Positions 57,381 through 64,000 of a stretch of DNA of 64,000 bases are shown piece by piece. A model generated the notes under the pieces. It worked only from the letters and a program-made list of their open reading frames with translations, searched no databases and was not told where the DNA came from. Position 1 is the stretch's first letter. Each line of letters begins with the position of its first letter. Location: the NCBI GenBank assembly GCA_902651635.1, contig CACRSC010000048.1, forward strand, positions 260,597 through 324,596, written 5' to 3'. The stretch comes from Mastigamoeba balamuthi. Its lineage: Eukaryota; Evosea; Mastigamoebida; Mastigamoebidae. A program made the position numbers and the translations under genes.

Positions 57381-58724
57381 ATGGCCGACGACATTGTGTG
57401 GCGCCTGATCAACAAGGGCTTCTGCTCCAACAAAGTCAGGTGAGGCCCCTTTATGCGGCGTCCCCCGTGCCCCCCAGGCGCTGCCGCTGTCGCATCGCAT
57501 CGGCGCCGGCGCCCACTGACACGCCACGTCAACGCGCGCGCAGGCTGATCAACAAGGACTTCTGCCGCGACGAGAACAATGTGACGGGCCTGTGCACAAA
57601 GACCAGCTGCCCGCTCGCCAACTCGCGCTACGCGACGGTGCGCGAGCACGACGGCCTGTGCTACCTCTACATCAAGACGGTCGAGCGCACCAACAACCCC
57701 GCCAAGATGTGGGAGAAGATCCCGCTGTCCAAGAGCTACGGCGAGGTCACCTCCGCCGCCCCCGCTTCCAAGAATTGCCGGAATTGCGTCACGGGACGAA
57801 ATGAAGTGACACTGTGTTGCTGTCCCGCGCTCTCTTTGTGCAGGCTCTGAAGCAGATCGCGGGGCACCTCAAGTGGTGGCCCAAGAGGTCGATCCTGACG
57901 TGCAAGCTGAGGCTGACGAGGATCCGGCAGACGTGGATCCGCATGCGGCGCATGGCCCTGCGCTCGCAGCGCGAGACGGTCGTCATCAACAAGAAGGTCG
58001 AGCGCCGCGAGGTCAACAGGCTCAAGAAGGCCGAGATTGCCGCCCGCATCGAGTCCCAGATCAAGAAGGAGCTCTACCAGCGTCTGCTCAAGGTGAGCCA
58101 ACTTTACGAACTGACTGAATCTCCGCGGGGTGGCGACAGAATCTGCCACGCCACTTTTGCCTGCGTCGCGTCACCGTAGATTTCCCGCTGACGTCCTCCG
58201 TGCGAACAATCAGGGAACGTACCCGACCGACATGTTCAACCTCCACAAGTGCTTCAAGACGCTGCTGGACGAGCAGGGCGTCGCCGAGCCCGAGAAGCTC
58301 AAGGTGCGCCATCCGCAGATTCCCGCTTCCAGATATCTCCCAGATTCATACTGCGAATCCGACTTTTGAAAACTCAACACAACAAAACAAAAAACAAACA
58401 CCAAAACAGAACCGCAACACCGAGGAGGAGCTCGAGGTGGAGGACCAGATGGACGCCGAGGCCCAGGAGGACGACGAGGAGGCGCCCCGTGCGCGCCACG
58501 CCCGCGGCCCCACGACGTTCGTGGCCGCCGACGACGACGACGACGACGCCGAGGGCCGCAGGGGCGGCAAGCGCAGCAGCGGCAGCGGGTCGGGGGACAT
58601 CGAGGACATTGTGCCCGGGGCCAGCAAGAGGGCGAGGAGGCCCGCGAGGAGGCCGAGGGTGTCGTTTGCAGAGGTCGAGGTGGAGCACGAGACAGAGGCC
58701 GCCCAGCAGTCGTCGGCCAACTAG
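57381..58724 (+). CDS. MAK16: MAK16 ribosome biogenesis factor
   Basis: Nucleolar protein needed for 60S ribosomal subunit assembly. Exons 57381-57439, 57544-57745, 57844-58092, 58214-58303, 58410-58724; 304 residues. The N-terminal domain shows the L28e-like MAK16 signature: [80 protein letters not shown]. This is followed by [22 protein letters not shown] and KELYQRLL. The tail is the usual acidic stretch (DDDDDDAE) and ends in [18 protein letters not shown]. Length and domain order are standard. All introns have GT..AG borders. Confidence 0.95.
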
Positions 58725-59196
58725 GCAGCCGCTCCCTCCCCCCTGGGGGGCCCCCGGGGCCTCCACCACCACCGCCACAGCCGCACACGCTAGCTCCTCT
58801 ACAAACACGCCGCTTATTCAACGCCTTCTTTTTGAAACCGCGGGCGTGGTGGGCTTTGCTGGCACGCGGGCGTTGTTGCCTTGGCCTCTCTGGGTCTCTC
58901 TCGGCCCTTCCCAGCATCCGTTGGTGTATTCTACCACTTACGCTTAGCAGGTGACGAAGCCTGCGAGCAGGTCTCCCTCGTGCAGGGCTAGCTAGAGGCT
59001 CAGACGCTGTTCTGAAGTCATCTGCAATGCAGCTCAATCGTCATACAACGAAGACATCAGGCAACGCTGACTACTTATGCGGAGCAATTGGTTTGTATTG
59101 CGATGCTTGCCGTACAGTGACTGACTTGGTGCAAGGGTGGGTGGGTGGTGTGTGGTGCTCGTTCTGTGTTGGCCTCAGGTCGACCCTCGTTGGGCA
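58725..59196. other. conv. 3' region between MAK16 and RasGEF gene
   Basis: Convergent 3' ends with no gene seen; presumed UTRs. Confidence 0.5.
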
Positions 59197-62100
59197 TTAC
59201 TGCCTTGCAGGGCGGTGGAAAAACGCCGAGGCAGACCTCCCGATCGCCTGGTACGCGTTGGGTGCCACCAGGTCATCTGGCTGCGCCTTCCTGAGCTTCT
59301 TCTCCCTCTTGGCGACCTCTCTGCGCCCACAGCAAACGCCCAGTCAGACGGCTGCGCCCACACAAGGGGAGGGAGGGGAGAGGACGCACTTGAATATCTC
59401 CTTGGACGTCTTGATGCGGGCCGCCTTCTCCTTGTCACTGAGGTGGAAGGACTTGGACCGCGTCTCCTCGAGCGCCGCGCTGCGGTCCCACTGCTCGCTG
59501 AGCGGCACCGCCGGCGGCCTCGACACGTAGTTCTGTATAAACGGGATGGGCACGAAGTTCATCACCTGGCCCTGCAGCCTCGCCACCTCCCTGCCCGCGC
59601 TAACGGTCAGCCCAGCGGGGCAGCCCGAGCCAATTGGTGCGCGCACTTGAGGACAGAGGCGACCGCGCGCCACTTGTTGAAGTTGATGAGGCTGGTGCCC
59701 GGGATGAGGTTGGGGTTGCCGTCGTTGATGAACGTGATGTCCGTCAGGAAGACGCCCAGGTACGGCACGCACGGCGGCTGCGCTGCCCGCAGCGTCTCGC
59801 GGTACGCGGGCCAGTTGCCCTCGCTGTCCATCAGCGCCTTGAGGCCGTCGTAGCGCTCCCAGGCCTCGGAGCGCAGCAGCTCCCACGACGTGCGCAGGCG
59901 GTGCACCGCAGAGCTCTGCAGCGCGGCCATGACCTCCATCACGCTGTTGTAGTTACCCAGCCGCCGGCAGTGCTCCGCGATGTCTATCAGCCGGTCAATC
60001 ACCACCGCCCGCGTCTCGGGGCTCTTGTGCGACAGCACCTCGCCGATGGCCCAGTTGGACCTCTGCGCCCCCGCGTCAATTGAAACCAGGCCCACGCGGA
60101 TACCCAAATCAATTGCAATTAAGCCCTCTCGCCCAGAGAAGAAACAACAATTGAAAGTTGTCATTACCGAGATAAAATGGCCTCATAGCCCTTATCAATT
60201 GAAAGAAAGCCCCGCAAGAGAGGGGAGCGCACGTCGTTGGTGATCTTGACGAGGGCCATGACGTTGGGGGCGGTGGACTGCTTCTCGGGCTTGGTCCACG
60301 CGCAGTTGACGAGCTCGTGCGAGTTGATGGCCGTCCAGTACCTGTGCTCGACGAGGCACAGCTGCCTCGCCACCTCCTCGGGGTGCAGGTCCAGCAGCCC
60401 CGACCCCGTCTCCACCATCAGCATCGGCTCTGGCGGCGGCGCCAGGTTGTACTGTTTGCCGAGCCCCAGCCTCAGCAGCTGCCCCGGGAGGACGAAGAGA
60501 GCCCAGTGAGCCCGAGAGCCCAATTCAATTGATTCTGCGCCCCCAAGAGCCCCCCACTCGTACGGCCTTGTCGAGGAGGCGGTTGATCGAGACGGCCGTG
60601 ACGCTCTGGCGCTCGAAGAGGGCAGCGAAGGAGCGGGCCTTGTTGACGAGGGTGGGGTTGCCGATGAAGTCCTCGGGGCGCGAGGAGATCCACATCTTGA
60701 GCACGTTGACGCAGCGGAAGCGCACGGGCGTCAGCGTGTACTTCTTCCACGTCGCCAGGTCTGCCGTCCGCGGCCTGCGGACCTGGTACCGCAGCATCAG
60801 CAGGTCCATCAGCTCCTCGCTCTCCATGAACCCCCTGGGCCGAGGGAGCAACACGCAGCCCGTGAGCAGAACTCGGGGAATCAATTGATTCCACCAGGCA
60901 CACACACACACACACCACGGTCGCTCTGGCCTGTGTGGCACAGGACTACTAGCGCCATTCCATCTACAGTTCAATCACGCGGTGCCACAATTTGCCTTGT
61001 GACACAATCAACTGATTGCCAACTCGCTGTTCCCCTCCCGCTGGCCACACACGCCCACAATACCACAGGGAGACACCAGAGCCCAGACAGCGTGCGCTTG
61101 TCCTTCGGCACAACAACAGGCATTCGACTTGGACTCGCAGACCAATCGGCCGGCAATCCGAATCTCGAAAACGGGGAGGGGGAATGGGGGTAGTGGCACC
61201 TGTGCGTCATGAGGAACGTGTGCACGTACTCCATGTCGGCGTACTTGTCGCTCGTCAGGTACTGCACGAGCTTGCACAGCGTGCCCCCGCGCACGACCCT
61301 GTCGGGCCCGATGCTCCCCACCATCGTCAGCGTCGGCGTCGGCGCCGCCGGCACCGCTGGAGACGCCGTCGCCCCCGCGGTGGCCCCGGGGGCCGCAGGG
61401 CCGCCGGCGGGCGCCGTCGCGGGCGCAGGCGACTGCGACGGCAGGGGCACGCAGCGCGGCCCAAAGCACCGCTGGATCGTCTGCTGCATCATCGCGTTCT
61501 GTGGGCGTGGCGGCCAAGAAGGGTCAGCGACACGCAAAGCAGCGGTCATCCCCGTGGTTCTATTCCTGGAGTTGATTTATCTGGATCATCCACGAGCCGG
61601 ATAGCCCGGGAGAAATCCAGTTGCCGCTCCGGGAAATCGTGCGCTGCCATAAAGAGCAATCGGGGCATACACCGAGGAGGCAGGCCGACGAGCGAAGCCC
61701 CGCCCTCACGGCAGAGCGCACAGCGTAGAGTCTCTTTTCGCGACAACCGACAACCAGGAAATTCCCAGGAAACAGAATTTCGGGCACTGCTGCATTTCCT
61801 GGAGGTGCAGCGACGCGGCGGCCGCGCGCAGAGCGCAGCGCGGGAGCGGAGGAAGTGGAAGGGGAGGGGAGGGGAGGGAAGCGGCGGACCTGCTCGGCGG
61901 CGGTGAGGAAGCGGACGTTGGCGTCCGAGTCGGGCTCCTCGAAGCCCAGCACGCGGTCGTCGGCGGCCGGCGAGCCCTCCTCCTCGCCGTCGCTCTCAAA
62001 GTCCGAGAGCCCGCTGCCCCGCTCGCTGCGCGGCGAGTGCCCCGCGGCGGCCGACCTGCGTTGGGCGTCGCCCCGAATCAATTGAGTCCCAAACACCCAA

Positions 62101-63200
62101 TTCAGAAAAAACAGAGAAAGAGCTGCTGCGGGCCCCCCTCTGCGGCCCCCTGCGGACCTGGCCCACCCGATCGTGCTGTCCAGCAGCGCAGAGCACAGCG
62201 CCCGCGGGCCCACGGGCCGAAAGAACGCGCTCCGCGATATCATTCGCGATTTCGGTGCCTCCGCGGCCAACAAACGAAACCGAAAAAAATGAACACAGCG
62301 CCGAAATTCCGAAAATGAAGACACAATATCTGCGGATATCTGCGATGACGCGACTTTCCCCAAACGGCAGGAGATACCGGCCAACAAAACAGAGCAGAGG
62401 GAAATGATCACAGCGCCGAAATTCCGAAATAATCAAGACAAAAATACCCGCGGGTATCTGCGATGACGCGACTTTTCCCCGGAACGGCAGGAGATACCGG
62501 GATCTGGGAAATCCCGCGGGGAATCAGGGAGGGGGATGGAATCCGCGGACCTGGTGGTGGCCTCCGCAGAGTCCATCGAGGCCGACGAGAGCTGCGGCGA
62601 GGTGCTGCTCGAGACGACGATCTGCGGCGGCACGTAGGGCCTGCGCGTGACGAGCGCGCTGGGCGCCTCGTCGAGCGTCGTGGCCATGTCGGGGTCCTCT
62701 GCGACCGTGTCCCTTCGCCACCCAAACGTCGCCTGCGACCTCTGCGCGCTGTCGCGCTCCGCCGCGCCCGCCGCGGCCTCGGGGCAGCGCTCCAGCCTGG
62801 CCAGCGCGACAGTCAGCGCAGCGCACGACGCGGACCCGGCGAGCACGGCGGGCACAGAGACGACCCTGCCCTGCTGCGCGGGCGCCGGCAACGCCCCGAT
62901 GCCCGCGGAGACCGCCGCCGGCGCCTCGTGGCAGGCGCTCGCGCGGGCGCCCAGGGCCACGGGCGGCAGCGACGCCGACGTGACGCTCTTGCAGACACGC
63001 CGGGGCGTCTCGGCCCACCGCTCGGCCCAGCGGCGGGTGCCGTGGTGGGGCGGGGGGCGCTGGGCCGCGAGGGGGTCGTCGGGGCGCTGCTGCGGGCGGC
63101 CGCCGGGGCGGTCGGGGCGCCGCGGGGGCGCGCGGGGCTCCCAGCGCCGGGGGCGCGTGTCGAGGTCGAGGGCGTCGTCGTCGAGGGTCCCGCACAGCAT
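59197..63200 (-). CDS. Ras guanine nucleotide exchange factor (REM + CDC25 domains)
   Basis: Eight exons: 63200-62551, 62055-61890, 61498-61200, 60834-60558, 60478-60233, 60062-59647, 59590-59390, 59320-59197; 793 codons exactly. Residues 1-330 are low-complexity and Pro/Ala/Arg-rich with an acidic patch (SDFESDGEEEG). REM/RasGEF-N spans ~345-460 (GGTLCKLVQYLTSDKY, HTFLMTHRGFMESEELMDLL). The CDC25 catalytic region runs ~490-745: EVARQLCLVEHRYWTAI, NWAIGEVLSHKSPETRAVVIDRLI, LGNYNSVMEVMAALQSSAVHRL, PYLGVFLTDITFINDGNPN, and INFNKWRAVASVLKEV. Amoebae carry large RasGEF families for chemotaxis and macropinocytosis. An upstream non-coding or short coding exon cannot be excluded. Confidence 0.93.
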
Positions 63201-63547
63201 CGCCGGTGCTCCGCCTCCAACGTCCGTCCGCGCCGTTTTTCGCGTTGGCGCTGCTGCCGAGGGGAAAAAACCGACAGAAAGATTTGCCTATCTGGGCCGG
63301 GAATCTAGATTCCCCCTCGCTGGATGGATACGGCAGCCCAACAACGTCACTCGGCCGTCCTCACGCGGGCCGAGATGAGATCCTGGGCACTGTGTCGGAT
63401 CGCATACGAGTATCTTCAGATAAGATCTTCCCCGCGAAGATTCATTTCCATAAATTGATCCCTCCCGAGACACGCGCGCTCGCACAACAGCAGACCTCTT
63501 GCTGGGTGGAGAACGTGAGACCCCGCGGGCCCCTCACCTGTGCCGCG
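63201..63547. promoter_or_regulatory. divergent region between RasGEF gene and right-edge gene
   Basis: 347 bp between head-to-head starts; contains CTATCTGGGCCGGGAATCTAG-like and GAGTATCTTCAGATAAG-like elements reminiscent of the other divergent promoters. Confidence 0.4.
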
Positions 63548-64000
63548 ATGGCCTCGAGGAAGCCGCCCCGCGTCCCCCAGGACTTTGTGGTGGTGACTGT
63601 GCTGGTCCCCGACGCCAACAGCACCAGCGACACGGTCGTCGTGCCGGTCGTGATGCCGCGCTCGGCGACTGTCCTCGACCTCAAGAACAAGCTCATCGGC
63701 GACTACCGCATTGCGGGGCTGCCCTGCCACTGGGTCCTCGAGGTCACCAAGAGCTCCGGCCCCGAGGCCTCCACGCCCACGAGGATCACGCCCGACGGCG
63801 TCTACGTGGCGAGGTACATCGGCGAGGAGACGGTGACCGTGGAAATCGAGGGCAGGAGCGCCCACAGCACAGCCGAGGAGCTGCCGCGGTTCAAGGAGGG
63901 CTTCCGCGTCTTCCTGCCCAGGGGGACGAAGCGTGCGTGCCTGCGAAAATCAATTGATTCGGGGCTTGCCCCCTCCACCACCACCTCCCCCCCTTGCAAT
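63548..64000 (+). CDS. partial gene of unknown function, cut by right edge
   Basis: First exon 63548-63932 starts MASRKPPRVPQDFVVVTVLVP and ends at AAGC|GTGCGT, with the following intron leaving the window. The 128 residues are strand-rich: VVVPVVMPRSATVLDLKNKLIGDYRIAGL resembles the start of a ubiquitin-like or Ras-association fold, then WVLEVTKSS and VTVEIEGRSAHSTAEELPRFKEGFRVFLP. Too little is present to name a family. Divergent from the RasGEF gene; if the domain is RA-like, a Ras-pathway tie would be interesting, but that is speculation. Confidence 0.6.
   Translation, partial: MASRKPPRVPQDFVVVTVLVPDANSTSDTVVVPVVMPRSATVLDLKNKLIGDYRIAGLPCHWVLEVTKSSGPEASTPTRITPDGVYVARYIGEETVTVEIEGRSAHSTAEELPRFKEGFRVFLPRGTKRACLRKSIDSGLAPSTTTSPPCN

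Noticed and set aside
1-64000. tRNA, rRNA or CRISPR arrays
   Set aside because: No tRNA-like box A/box B pair with clover-leaf arms, no rRNA-like stretch and no regularly spaced repeats were found; CTG and TG tracts are simple microsatellites.

Overview
This looks like GC-rich eukaryotic nuclear DNA from an amoeboid protist, most likely an amoebozoan (Mastigamoeba-like or Acanthamoeba-like). The evidence is the gene set: a class I myosin with an SH3 tail, a single-LIM protein, a DENN-WD40 Rab regulator, a RasGEF with REM region, MAK16, a secreted fascin-like beta-trefoil protein and a GPI-anchored-looking pectinesterase. Genes are short-spaced and intron-rich, and donors are strongly biased to GTGCGC/GTGCGT. 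The species cannot be named from the sequence alone. Exon models were built by hand from splice signals, frame continuity and family motifs; for most multi-exon genes the summed exon length is an exact multiple of three, which supports them.

Layout: 0-7.7 kb holds a partial trypsin-like protein (-), myosin I (-) and a LIM protein (+). 9.7-12.5 kb holds a protein of ten ankyrin-length repeats (-). 14.0-16.4 kb is a pectinesterase (+) with a very recent internal 767-bp tandem duplication. 16.9-23.3 kb holds a secreted-VWFA / transmembrane / ADP-ribosyltransferase receptor-like gene (-), a small tail-anchored protein (-) and a 5'-truncated second copy of the receptor. 24.5-30.5 kb is a head-to-head methyltransferase (-) / DENN-WD40 (+) pair. 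31.2-35.4 kb holds a disordered protein (-) and a SAM-domain protein (+). 35.4-40.6 kb is an AT-rich island with a retroelement fossil and a Tc1/mariner relic. 40.6-44.6 kb holds a low-complexity protein (-) and one gene fusing three thiamin-salvage enzymes to a TFIIS-central plus SPOC transcription module (-). 44.6-51.7 kb is a second AT-rich island with Harbinger-like, Tc1/mariner and tyrosine-recombinase fossils. 51.8-64 kb is dense again: fascin-like (-), DUF4139 protein (-), ARF-like GTPase (-), MAK16 (+), RasGEF (-) and a partial gene (+).

The two strongest novelty candidates are the ThiM-ThiE-ThiD-TFS2M-SPOC fusion at 41.2-44.6 kb, where ThiE, ThiD and most of TFS2M share one uninterrupted exon, and the VWFA-TM-ADP-ribosyltransferase gene at 16.9-19.9 kb. 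Splicing is also unusual: a 14-nt microexon, four predicted GC-AG introns with a GCRCG donor (three in one gene), and three predicted introns of only 30-37 nt. Functional ties among neighbours are not evident; this is ordinary eukaryotic synteny with several divergent gene pairs separated by as little as 86 bp.
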